The notes beneath the pieces are model-generated. The model did no database searches and had not been told where the DNA came from. It saw only the letters and a list, made by a program, of their open reading frames with translations. DNA of 42,195 nt. Source: VFZS01 sp964353255 (lineage in GTDB: Bacteria > Acidobacteriota > Terriglobia > Bryobacterales > Bryobacteraceae). Location: the NCBI GenBank assembly GCA_964353255.1, contig CAYGVJ010000031.1:1-42195 (forward strand). Direction: 5' to 3'. Below, in pieces: positions 14,621 through 22,673 of this stretch; within the stretch, counting starts at the first letter, position 1, and each line of letters starts with the position of its first letter. Position numbers and translations under genes: made by a program.

Positions 14621-15931
14621 ATGTTGAGCCAGAAGTTGAAGGAACACGGGGTGGTCGGGGCCGGGGGGGCGGGTTTCCCCACCTGCGTGAAGGCCGAGGC
14701 CCGCGTCGAGTTCGTGCTGGCCAACGGGGCCGAGTGCGAGCCGCTGATTCACAAAGACGTGGAAATCATGGAACATTTCCCCGCCGAGATCGTCTCTGGG
14801 ATTCAGTTGATGATGGAAGCCACGGGTGCGCGGCGGGCCAAGTTTGGCATCAAGGAGAAGAACGCCGCCGCGCTCGAAGCCATCGAGACGGCTGCGCGCT
14901 CCCGCCCCATCGACCTGGTGCCGCTGGGCGACTTCTATCCCTCGGGAGACGAATACGAGCTGGTCCACCTGACCACCGGCCGGCTCATTCCGCCCGCCGG
15001 GCTTCCGCTCCAGGTGGGCTGCGTGGTCAACAACGTCGAGACGCTCTACAACGTCCACTTCGCCAACGAGGGCGTCCCGGTCACTGACAAATTTTTGACT
15101 GTCTCCGGCGCGGTCCGGCAGCCGAAGACAGTGCGCGTGCCGCTGGGGACCTCCTTCCGTCAGGTGATCGAGCTGGCCGGCGGCGCCACGACTCCGGGTT
15201 TCGGCATCCTGGTCAGCGGCGTCCTGATGGGCACGCTGACCTTCGATCTCGACGAGGTCGTCACCAAGACCACGGCCGGGCTGATCGTCCTGCCGCGCGA
15301 GCATTACCTGGTGCGGCGCAGGGACCGGTCTCCGGAGAGCATGAACCGGATCGGGAAGTCGGCCTGCGACCAGTGCACCTACTGCACCGAGTTCTGCCCG
15401 CGCTACTTGCTGGGCTACGAGGTCGAGCCGCACAAGGTGATGCGCAGCCTGGGCTTCACCCTGACCGGCGCGCGGAACTGGAACCAGTGGGGGCAACTGT
15501 GCTGCGCTTGCGGCCTCTGTACGCTGTACGCCTGTCCGGAGGACCTCTACCCCAAGGAAGCCTGCGACCAGGCCAAAGCCGATCTGCGCGCCGCCGGGAT
15601 CAAGTTCGAGCAGCAGAGCGCGGTCCGCGTGCACCCGCTGAAAGAGGCGCGGCGTACGCCGCTGGCCGCGCTGCGGCGCAAGCTGAATATCGAGGAGTAC
15701 GAGCGACCGGCGCCGCTCGACAGTGTGCGGGTGTCGCCCGAGCGGGTCAGGATCAAGCTCTCCCAGCACGCCGGACGGCCCGCGCGGCCGGTGGTGAAGC
15801 GCGGCGACAAGGTGACCAAGGGCACAGTTGTCGGCAGGATGGAGGCGGGCGAACTGGGAGCCAACGTTCATTCCAGCATCGACGGCACGGTCACGGCGGT
15901 CACCGAGGCCTACGTCGAGGTAACGAGGTAG
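14621..15931 (+). CDS. pduS: PduS-like flavin/Fe-S electron-transfer protein (RnfC-type)
   Basis: 436 residues, close to Salmonella PduS (451). In microcompartments PduS is a cobalamin reductase/NADH oxidase that passes electrons to or across the shell. The N-terminal nucleotide/flavin site GAGGAGFP (13-20) and NGAECEPLIHKD are intact. A SLBB-type segment follows. Two ferredoxin-like clusters are readable: C249-x2-C252-x2-C255-x3-C259-P and C294-x2-C297-x2-C300-x4-C305-P. A barrel-sandwich-like domain follows (GDKVTKGTVVGRMEAGELGA). It is followed five bases later by the PduT-like shell gene. No diol dehydratase, aldehyde dehydrogenase or other BMC gene is in the window. Confidence 0.9.
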   Translation: MLSQKLKEHGVVGAGGAGFPTCVKAEARVEFVLANGAECEPLIHKDVEIMEHFPAEIVSGIQLMMEATGARRAKFGIKEKNAAALEAIETAARSRPIDLVPLGDFYPSGDEYELVHLTTGRLIPPAGLPLQVGCVVNNVETLYNVHFANEGVPVTDKFLTVSGAVRQPKTVRVPLGTSFRQVIELAGGATTPGFGILVSGVLMGTLTFDLDEVVTKTTAGLIVLPREHYLVRRRDRSPESMNRIGKSACDQCTYCTEFCPRYLLGYEVEPHKVMRSLGFTLTGARNWNQWGQLCCACGLCTLYACPEDLYPKEACDQAKADLRAAGIKFEQQSAVRVHPLKEARRTPLAALRRKLNIEEYERPAPLDSVRVSPERVRIKLSQHAGRPARPVVKRGDKVTKGTVVGRMEAGELGANVHSSIDGTVTAVTEAYVEVTR

Positions 15932-15936
15932 CGCGG

Positions 15937-16488
15937 ATGGCGAAAAACTCGATCGGCCTGGTGGAGCTGGGCAGCATCGCCGCCGGTTTTGAGGCCTGCG
16001 ACGCCATGCTCAAGACCGCCGACGTCGAGCTGGTGCTGGCCCGGTCAGTCTGCTCAGGCAAGTACGTGGTGCTGGTGCGGGGCGACGTGGCGGCGGTGGA
16101 GTCCAGCGTGAAAGCGGGAGCGCGCGCCGCCGGCTTCGCCGTCATCGACACCTTCGTCATCCCGAACGTTCACGAGTCGGTTTTCCCGGCCATCAGCGGG
16201 ACCACGAAAGTGGAAGAGCTGGAGGCGCTGGGGGTACTGGAATCCTTCTCGGTGGCTTCGCTCATCGAGGCCGCCGACGCGGCCGCCAAGGCGGCCCTGG
16301 TGCAATTGATCGAGATCCGGCTGGCCATGGCGCTCGGCGGCAAGGCGTTCGTGACGCTGACGGGCAGCGTGGCGGCGGTCCAAAGCGCGGTGGAGGCCGG
16401 GGCGCAGGTTCTCTCGCAGAAGGGCCTGCTGGTCAACAAGGTGGTCATTCCCGCTCCCCGCCCGGAGTTGTTGAAGGAAATGATCTGA
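15937..16488 (+). CDS. pduT: PduT-like tandem-BMC-domain shell protein with Fe-S cysteine
   Basis: 183 residues with two BMC domains, forming a pseudohexameric trimer in a microcompartment shell. Domain 1 begins IGLVELGSIAAGFEACDAMLK and domain 2 begins FSVASLIEAADAAAKAALV. C39 in SVCSGK aligns with Cys38 of Salmonella PduT, which from three subunits ligates a [4Fe-4S] cluster in the central pore. HESVFPAISG and KGLLVNKVVIPAP are PduT-like. It lies five bases after the pduS-like gene, so the two are probably co-transcribed and work as an electron conduit across a shell. The rest of the shell must be encoded elsewhere. Confidence 0.92.
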   Translation: MAKNSIGLVELGSIAAGFEACDAMLKTADVELVLARSVCSGKYVVLVRGDVAAVESSVKAGARAAGFAVIDTFVIPNVHESVFPAISGTTKVEELEALGVLESFSVASLIEAADAAAKAALVQLIEIRLAMALGGKAFVTLTGSVAAVQSAVEAGAQVLSQKGLLVNKVVIPAPRPELLKEMI

Positions 16489-16492
16489 GAGC

Positions 16493-16516
16493 GTAGGGTA
16501 AGCCTCCCGGCTTGCC
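16493..16516. repeat. REP-like palindrome
   Basis: GTAGGGTAAGCC-TCCC-GGCTTGCC, an 8-bp stem (one G.T) and 4-base loop, directly after the pduT stop. It has the same layout as the copies at 20260, 21282 and 8927 but different stem bases. Confidence 0.7.
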
Positions 16517-16536
16517 AGACTCATTGGAGGAACAGA

Positions 16537-18051
16537 ATGCAACATCATCGCAAGATGCTGTGCCTGCTGGCGCTCGCCGCGGCGGCGGCGCTCATCGGCC
16601 CGGCGTGCGCGCAAGACGAATTCCGGGACCTCCAGGCCCGGACAACCGAGTTCACCCTGGCCAACGGCATGAAGTTCATAGTGGTGGAACGGCACCAGGC
16701 CCCGGTGGCCAGCTTCCTAACCTACGCCGACGCGGGCGCAGCCCAGGAAACCAAGGGCATCACCGGCCTGGCGCACCTGTTCGAGCACATGGCCTTCCGG
16801 GGCACCAGCACGGTCGGCACCAAAGACTGGGCCAAAGAGCGGGTGATCCTGGATAAGGTCGAAAAGGCCTATGCCGCCATACGCGATGAGAAGCGCAAGG
16901 GGCCGAAGGCCGACCCGGAGAAGCTCAAGCAGCTCGAACAGGCCTGGAAGGACGTGCGGGAAGAGGCCAAGAAGCTCATGCTCAAGGAGGAGTTCGGCGA
17001 GATCATCGAGCGCGCCGGCGGCCGGGGGCTGAACGCCAGCACCGCGGAAGACCGCACCAACTACTTCTTCAGCCTGCCTTCGAACGAAGCCGAGCTGTGG
17101 TTTTATCTCGAGTCGGAACGCTTCCGGGATCCGGTTTTCCGGGGTTTCTACGAAGAGCGCGACGTGGTGATGGAGGAGCGGCGGCTGATGGAAAGCCAGC
17201 CGCTGGGACGCCTGATCGAGGAGTTCCAGGCGATAGCTTTCAAGGCGCATCCCTACGGCGAAGGAGTGATCGGCCACATGAGCGACCTCCAGAACCTGAC
17301 TACGGCCGACGGGATCGCGTTCTTCCGCAAGCACTACATCCCCAGCAACCTGATCAGCGTGATCGTGGGAGACGTGGACCCCAAGCGCATACGGGAGCTG
17401 GCTGAGACCTACTTCGGACGTCTGCCCAGCGGGCCCAAGCCGGAGCCGCTGCGCACGGTCGAGCCGCCCCAGCAAGGCGAGCGCCGGGTGGCGCTGCAAC
17501 TCCAGTCGCAGCGAGTGATCCTGATGGGCTATCACAAACCGGACATCAACGATCCGGATAACGCGGTCTACGACTCCATCGGCAGCCTGCTCAGCGACGG
17601 GCGCTCCTCGCGGCTCTACCGCGCCTTGGTGCGTGACAAGAAGGTGGCCACGCAAGCCGGCGGCTTTCCGGGTTTCCTCGGCCAGAAGTATCCCGGCTTG
17701 TTCCTCTTCTACGGCTTCACCGCCCCGGGCCGCACCAACCAGGAGGTCGAGAAAGCCCTTGACGCCGAGATCGAGCGACTGAAGAACGAACTGGTCAGCC
17801 AGGAGGAGCTGGAGGGCATCAAGCGGCGCGCCCGCGCCGCACTGCTCCGCTCGATGGACAGCAATCCCATGCTGGCGATGGTGCTTTCCGAGTATCAGGC
17901 GCTCACCGGCGACTGGCGCACCCTGTTCCGCCAGCTCGACAAGATCAACGCGGTCACCCCGCCGGACATCCAGCGCGTGGCCAAGGCCACTTTCACCTGG
18001 GAAAACAAGACGGTCGGTACTATCGACCCCATTGAGACGGCATCCCAGTGA
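16537..18051 (+). CDS. Secreted M16 (insulinase-family) zinc peptidase, catalytic member
   Basis: 504 residues. Signal peptide at about 1-25 (LALAAAAALIGPACAQ). The inverted zinc motif H80-L-F-E83-H84 is intact, and the distal zinc Glu is probably in ELWFYLESERF. A Lys/Glu-rich insertion of about 60 residues (RDEKRKGPKADPEKLKQLEQAW region) separates HxxEH from the NASTAEDRTNYFF motif. The C-terminal M16 domain is present (LPSNEAE, SDGRSSRLYRALV). GGAGG precedes the ATG. The next gene, 19 bases on, encodes a partner without the zinc motif, so a two-subunit periplasmic protease is likely. Confidence 0.9.
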   Translation: MQHHRKMLCLLALAAAAALIGPACAQDEFRDLQARTTEFTLANGMKFIVVERHQAPVASFLTYADAGAAQETKGITGLAHLFEHMAFRGTSTVGTKDWAKERVILDKVEKAYAAIRDEKRKGPKADPEKLKQLEQAWKDVREEAKKLMLKEEFGEIIERAGGRGLNASTAEDRTNYFFSLPSNEAELWFYLESERFRDPVFRGFYEERDVVMEERRLMESQPLGRLIEEFQAIAFKAHPYGEGVIGHMSDLQNLTTADGIAFFRKHYIPSNLISVIVGDVDPKRIRELAETYFGRLPSGPKPEPLRTVEPPQQGERRVALQLQSQRVILMGYHKPDINDPDNAVYDSIGSLLSDGRSSRLYRALVRDKKVATQAGGFPGFLGQKYPGLFLFYGFTAPGRTNQEVEKALDAEIERLKNELVSQEELEGIKRRARAALLRSMDSNPMLAMVLSEYQALTGDWRTLFRQLDKINAVTPPDIQRVAKATFTWENKTVGTIDPIETASQ

Positions 18052-18070
18052 CGGGTGAGGAGGAACTACG

Positions 18071-20263
18071 ATGCGTGTGACGAAACTGCTTTGCTCCATC
18101 CTGATTTCACTGGCCCTGGCGGTGGCGGCGACCGCGCAACAAGCTCCCAAGCCGGAGGCCAAGAAAGCGGCCCCCGCCAAGGCGGCGGCCGGGCAACCCG
18201 CCGCCACCTACAAGACTCTGAAGTACCCAGCCTTGAATCAGATCAAGGTGCCCGAGCCGGTGCGGTTCGAGCTGGCCAACGGCATGTTGGTCTACCTGGT
18301 GGAGGACCACGAGCTGCCCGTGATCACCGTCTCCGCGACGATCCGGACCGGCTCGCGCTGGGAACCGGTGAATAAGGCCGGCTTGGCCTCCATCACCGGC
18401 TCGGTCATGCGCACCGGCGGCACCGCCGCGCGCCCCGGCGACAAGCTGGATGAAGACCTCGACCGGCTGGGCGCCGCAGTCGAGACCGGCATCGGCCAGG
18501 ACTCCGGCCGCGCCCAGGTCCTGGTACTCAAGGAGGACATCGACCGCGGCCTCACTATCCTGGCCGACATCCTTCAGAACCCGGCGTTCCCCCAGGATAA
18601 AATCGACCTGGCCAAGATCCAGCAGCGTGACCAGATCGCCCGGAGGAACGACAATCCCAGTTCGATTGCCTTCCGTGAATTCAACCGGATAATCCTCGGC
18701 AAGGACACCGCCTACGGACATATCACCGAATACGACACCATCAGCTCGATCACCCGCGCGGACCTGGTTGCCTTCCACAAGCAGTACTTCCAGCCAGAGA
18801 ACATGCTTTTGGGAGCGTGGGGCGATTTTAGTGCCCCCGAGATGCGCGCCCGCATCGAGAAAACCCTCGGCGCCTGGAAGCGGGGGGGACGGCCCAAGCC
18901 GGCCGCGCCCGAGGTTGACCCCGCAGCACGGAACCGGGCCGGGATTTACTTCATCGGCAAAGAGGACACCCCGCAGTGCTGGGTGGTCATGGGCTTCCTG
19001 GGCGGCAAGCGCAACGACCCTGATTTCTACGCCCTGACCGTCATGAACCAGGTCCTGGGCGGAGGGTTTGCTTCCCGGTTATTCGCCAACGTGCGCTCCG
19101 AGCAAGGACTGGCCTACACGGTCGGCTCCAATTGGGCCGCGGGCTGGGACCGGCCGGGACTGTTTCAAGCCCTGGGCAGCACCAAGACCGAATCCACGGT
19201 CAAGATCCTCAGCTCGATCCGTCACGAGGTCGCCAACATGGCGGAAGCGGGGGCCACCGACGCCGAGCTGACCCGCGCCAAGGACGGGATTCTCAAAGGC
19301 TTCGCCTTCGAGTTCGACTCCACTTCCAAGATCGTCCAGCGGATGATGAGCTACGATTACTACGGTTATCCGCGGGACTATCTCCAGCAGTACCAAGCCA
19401 ACATCGAGAAGGTCACCAAGGCGGACGTGGCCCGCGTGGCCAAGCAGTATCTGAAGCCCGACCAACTTGCCATCCTGGTGGTGGGCAAGGAGAAGGGCAT
19501 GGACCAGCCGCTCTCCTCGCTCGGCAAGGTGACCAACATCGACGTCACCATCCCCAAGCCCAAGCAGGAGGCCCTGGGCGCGGCGACGGCGGATGCAGTC
19601 AACAAGGCTAAGGCGCTGCTCGGGAACCTGCGCCAAGCCATGGGCGGGGCGGCGCTTGACAAGGTCACCGACTACACTTCTGTGGCCAACATGACGCTGT
19701 CCACGCCGCAGGGCGAGTTCGCCATCAAGATGGAGCTAACCGCCAATCTGGCCGGCAAGATGCTCAACAAGATGCAAACGCCCATGGGCGAGGTCACCCA
19801 GGGCTACGACGGCCAGACCGCCTGGATGCGCACCCCTCAGGGCACGCAGGAGCTGCCCGGCTCGCAGAAAGCCGAGCTCGAGGGGAACCTCTTCCGGGAC
19901 GAGATCTCGTTGCTCCGCAACCTCGACAACCCGGCCTACACTGTGCAGGCGCTGGGCCCCGCCGAGGTGGAGGGCAAAAGCGTCGAAGGGGTCGCCGTCT
20001 CCGATGCCGCGCGCAAGCTGCAAGTCAAGCTGTTCATCGACCCTAAGACTGGCCTGCTCGCCAGGAAGGTTTACACCGCGGCCGTGATGGGGGCGCCGGG
20101 CGAGATCGAAGAGATCCACTCGGACTTCCGCGAGGTCGGCGGGGTCAAGCTCGCCCACAAGGTGGTCATGAACCGCGAGGGCAAGAAATTCGCCGAAATG
20201 ACCGTCACCGAGGTCAAGCTCAACCCCGGCGTCGCGGACGCCGCGTACAAGAAACCCCAGTAG
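18071..20263 (+). CDS. M16-family non-catalytic partner with C-terminal lipoprotein-sorting-like domain
   Basis: 730 residues with a signal peptide (LLCSILISLALAVAATAQ). The M16 fold is clear (RFELANGMLVYLVEDHELPV, LGGGFASRLFANVRSEQGLAY), but HxxEH is replaced by ASITGS, so this should be the substrate-gripping, inactive subunit paired with the upstream peptidase. From about residue 525 the protein has an extra domain (NMTLSTPQGEFAIKMELT, GYDGQTAWMRTPQGTQEL) resembling LolA/LolB-like lipid-binding folds. GAGGAGG lies before the ATG. The TAG stop is part of a REP-like palindrome. Confidence 0.88.
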   Translation: MRVTKLLCSILISLALAVAATAQQAPKPEAKKAAPAKAAAGQPAATYKTLKYPALNQIKVPEPVRFELANGMLVYLVEDHELPVITVSATIRTGSRWEPVNKAGLASITGSVMRTGGTAARPGDKLDEDLDRLGAAVETGIGQDSGRAQVLVLKEDIDRGLTILADILQNPAFPQDKIDLAKIQQRDQIARRNDNPSSIAFREFNRIILGKDTAYGHITEYDTISSITRADLVAFHKQYFQPENMLLGAWGDFSAPEMRARIEKTLGAWKRGGRPKPAAPEVDPAARNRAGIYFIGKEDTPQCWVVMGFLGGKRNDPDFYALTVMNQVLGGGFASRLFANVRSEQGLAYTVGSNWAAGWDRPGLFQALGSTKTESTVKILSSIRHEVANMAEAGATDAELTRAKDGILKGFAFEFDSTSKIVQRMMSYDYYGYPRDYLQQYQANIEKVTKADVARVAKQYLKPDQLAILVVGKEKGMDQPLSSLGKVTNIDVTIPKPKQEALGAATADAVNKAKALLGNLRQAMGGAALDKVTDYTSVANMTLSTPQGEFAIKMELTANLAGKMLNKMQTPMGEVTQGYDGQTAWMRTPQGTQELPGSQKAELEGNLFRDEISLLRNLDNPAYTVQALGPAEVEGKSVEGVAVSDAARKLQVKLFIDPKTGLLARKVYTAAVMGAPGEIEEIHSDFREVGGVKLAHKVVMNREGKKFAEMTVTEVKLNPGVADAAYKKPQ

Positions 20264-20284
20264 GATAAGACTCCCGTCTTGTCC
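20260..20284. repeat. REP-like palindrome overlapping a stop codon
   Basis: GTAGGATAAGAC-TCCC-GTCTTGTCC. Stem arms GGATAAGAC/GTCTTGTCC pair with one T.G. The element supplies the TAG stop of the M16 partner gene, which suggests the insertion reset the C-terminus. Confidence 0.7.
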
Positions 20285-20289
20285 CCGCG

Positions 20290-20312
20290 CCGGCCCCGCT
20301 CAGCGGGGCCGG
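20290..20312. terminator. Bidirectional terminator-like hairpin
   Basis: CCGGCCCCGCT and its complement AGCGGGGCCGG almost abut, giving a very strong GC stem between the convergent M16 and OPT genes. It overlaps the TGA of the OPT gene. No T-run. Confidence 0.6.
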
Positions 20313-22294
20313 TTCGGCACGCCAACAAGCGTGTAGGCCAGGCTGGCCAGCGCCGCCAGCGACAAGCAGCCGCCCCAGGCCGGGTAGAAACTGAGCTGCC
20401 CAGCGCCCGTCAGGAGCTTTGTCAGCGACGGTAAGCCGCTCACCGTCGCTACCGCCAGGAGTATTCCGACGATTGCCTCACCGGCGATCAAACCGGAAGC
20501 CAGCAGCGTCCCGCGCTCCTCTACCCGCGCACGGGCCTCCGGCGCGCGCCGCGCCGCCAGCCGGTCGCACAGCCACTTCAGCACGCCGCCCAGAAAGATG
20601 GCCGAAGTGGTGCGGAACGGCAGGTACATGCCGACCGCGATCAACATGGGGGCGCGCGCCCCGCACGCGATCAGCGCCAAGCCAAAGGCCGCGCCGATGC
20701 CCAGCAGCCCCCAGGCCATCTGGCCGCCCACTATGCCCTTGGCGAGCTGCGCCATCAGGCCGGCCTGCGGCGCGGGCAGTTCCGTCCCGCCGATTCCCCC
20801 CGTCGCCAGGTTGGCCTCATGCAGCACCACAATCGGCCCTATCAGGAAGAAGGCCAGCGCCACCACGGCGATGATCTCGACCACCTCCATCTTCCAGGGC
20901 GTGCCGCCTAGAAGATGCCCAGCCTTGAGGTCTTGAATCAGCGAGCCCGACACGCAGCAGGCGCAGCAGACCACCGCCGCCACCCCCAACACCGCCGCCA
21001 CGCCGGGGACGCCCGTGACGCCGATCGCCAGCATCACCAGCGCGGCGATCACCAGCGCCGCCAGGGTCAGGCCCGAGACCGGCTGGTTCGAGCTGCCTGT
21101 CAGTCCCACCAGGTAGCCGCCCACCGCCGACAGCAGAAACCCCGCGACGCTCATCACCAGGGCGGCCAAGACCGCCGCGCCCCAGCCCCGCGTGAAGTGG
21201 TAGTAGATGGCAGTGATGGGCACCAGCAACGCCAGCGTCGCACCGACTACCCACCCCAGGGGGATGTCTCTCTCGGTCTCAGTAGGATAAGTCTCCTGAC
21301 TTGTCGGGGTCGGAGAAGACCGAAGTCTTATCCCACGTAGCGACTTGGCGAGTGAGGCCCGCATGGAGTACAGCGTGTAGCAGGCCGCCACCAGCATAGT
21401 GCCCACGGCGATGGGTCGCACTACGCCCTGCCAGACCGTGTTCGCGATCACGCCCCAGGGCGCATCAGCGGTCGCGCCCAGCCGCCGCGGCAGGTCGGGA
21501 TCGAAGAACAGCAACAGCGGAATGAGCACCCACCACGCGATAACTCCGCCCGCGGTGTTGATGGAGGCCAGCCGCGGACCGATGATGTAGCCGATGCCGA
21601 TCAATGCCGGCGAGAGCGCCGGTGTGGACCACAGGATACCGCCGCGGTGGCTCACCTCCCCCAGCAGCCGGTCGTTGAGATCCTGGTGACGAACCAGGGA
21701 GCGGGGGAAAGCCAGGAACCCCTGGAGGTATTCCCGGAAGACCTGGAATCCCTGGTCGCTCTTGAGCAACTGAAAGAGGGCGGCGAAGCCCATGGCGCCG
21801 AATAGGTAGCGGGGCGCGTCGCCGGCGCGCTCGCCCGCCTTGACGATCTCGGCGCTGGCCACGCTTTCCGGCCAAGGCAGCCCGGCATCCACGCACAGCG
21901 GCCGCCGAAGCAGGATGATGAAGAACACGCCGATCAGCCCGCCCACCAGCAGCACCACCGCGGCCTCCCAGTAGTGGGCGCGCAGGTCCGCCCACAGGCG
22001 CACGCCGCCTATCTCGACCATCATGAACGCCGGGATGGTGAAGATCGCCCCGGCCACCAGCGCCTCGCCGACCGACGCCGCCGTGCGGGCAATGTTCTGC
22101 TCAAGTACCCCGCCCCGGAAGCGCGGCAGGCGGAACAGGGCCAGCGCAATCACGGCCGCCGGGATGGTGGCCGCCACCGTCTGGCCGGCCTTCATCCCCA
22201 GGTAGGCGTTGGCCGCCCCGAAAACGAACGCCAGAAACAGCCCCAGGCCGACAGCCTTCACGGTCATCTCCGGGGCAGCGTTGCGAGCGGGCAT
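20300..22294 (-). CDS. OPT-family oligopeptide transporter
   Basis: About 664 residues with some 14-16 hydrophobic helices; proton-coupled uptake of small peptides or peptide-like siderophores across the inner membrane. It begins MTVKAVGLGLFLAFVFGAANAYLGMKAGQ, and NAYLGMKAGQTVAATIPAAV is the typical OPT start; DLKAGHLLGGTPWKMEVVE is the second signature. I chose the ATG at 22294 because the homologous region starts there. TG-C-TACAGT lies eight bases upstream of it. A hydrophilic loop (RSSPTPTSQETYPTETERD) is encoded by a 55-bp REP-like pair and looks like a later insertion that kept the frame. Confidence 0.88.
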   Translation of the reverse strand: MPARNAAPEMTVKAVGLGLFLAFVFGAANAYLGMKAGQTVAATIPAAVIALALFRLPRFRGGVLEQNIARTAASVGEALVAGAIFTIPAFMMVEIGGVRLWADLRAHYWEAAVVLLVGGLIGVFFIILLRRPLCVDAGLPWPESVASAEIVKAGERAGDAPRYLFGAMGFAALFQLLKSDQGFQVFREYLQGFLAFPRSLVRHQDLNDRLLGEVSHRGGILWSTPALSPALIGIGYIIGPRLASINTAGGVIAWWVLIPLLLFFDPDLPRRLGATADAPWGVIANTVWQGVVRPIAVGTMLVAACYTLYSMRASLAKSLRGIRLRSSPTPTSQETYPTETERDIPLGWVVGATLALLVPITAIYYHFTRGWGAAVLAALVMSVAGFLLSAVGGYLVGLTGSSNQPVSGLTLAALVIAALVMLAIGVTGVPGVAAVLGVAAVVCCACCVSGSLIQDLKAGHLLGGTPWKMEVVEIIAVVALAFFLIGPIVVLHEANLATGGIGGTELPAPQAGLMAQLAKGIVGGQMAWGLLGIGAAFGLALIACGARAPMLIAVGMYLPFRTTSAIFLGGVLKWLCDRLAARRAPEARARVEERGTLLASGLIAGEAIVGILLAVATVSGLPSLTKLLTGAGQLSFYPAWGGCLSLAALASLAYTLVGVPNRPR
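21282..21336. repeat. Inverted pair of REP-like units inside the OPT coding sequence
   Basis: Two units of the same palindrome family in opposite orientation: 21282-21305 (GTAGGATAAGTC..GACTTGTC) and 21313-21336 (reverse of GTGGGATAAGAC..GTCTTCTC). They encode a polar loop of the transporter without a stop. Confidence 0.75.
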
Positions 22295-22364
22295 AGACCC
22301 CGACTGTAGCAGAGTCCTCCCGACCGGCAGCGCCGGTGGGTTTCGATAATGATCCATCCGTCAG

Positions 22365-22370
22365 TATAAT
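22365..22370 (+). promoter_or_regulatory. -10 box of the vapBC-like operon
   Basis: Consensus TATAAT placed so that transcription should start at the G of the GTG start codon (22377). No clear -35. Confidence 0.5.
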
Positions 22371-22376
22371 GATCCT

Positions 22377-22673
22377 GTGAGCGTCAAATTCCAGATCACC
22401 CTGCCAGACCCTCTGGCCGCCCAGATCCAGATCACCGCCCGGCGCCTGAAAGTCCCGCGTGCGGAGTTCATCCGCGACTGCGTCGAGCACCGGCTGCGCG
22501 AACTGAAGAACAATAAGAGGCCCTGGGACCCCTTTGCCTCGATCACCGGCATCGCTGACACCGACGAGACCGATCTCTCCAGCCGCGTGGATGAGATCGT
22601 TTACGGCACTGATCCCCCCGAGATGAAAGGCTGGCTGCCCCCATTCGTTCGCCATGACCGTGTTCGTCGATAG
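22377..22673 (+). CDS. Ribbon-helix-helix antitoxin-like protein
   Basis: 98 residues. The N-terminal MSVKFQITLPDPLAAQIQITARRLKVPRAEFIRDCVEHRL has the beta-strand plus two-helix pattern of RHH DNA-binding proteins (MetJ/CopG type). The C-terminal half would wrap and inhibit the partner. Overlaps the downstream PIN-domain gene by 20 bases, so VapB-like by position and fold. The start is GTG; a perfect TATAAT ends exactly six bases before it and there is no Shine-Dalgarno, so the mRNA is probably leaderless. Confidence 0.8.
   Translation: MSVKFQITLPDPLAAQIQITARRLKVPRAEFIRDCVEHRLRELKNNKRPWDPFASITGIADTDETDLSSRVDEIVYGTDPPEMKGWLPPFVRHDRVRR

Noticed and set aside
14561..15871. Open frame of 436 codons on the minus strand
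   Set aside because: Antisense to the PduS-like gene, whose Fe-S and flavin motifs are clear. No recognisable protein on this strand.
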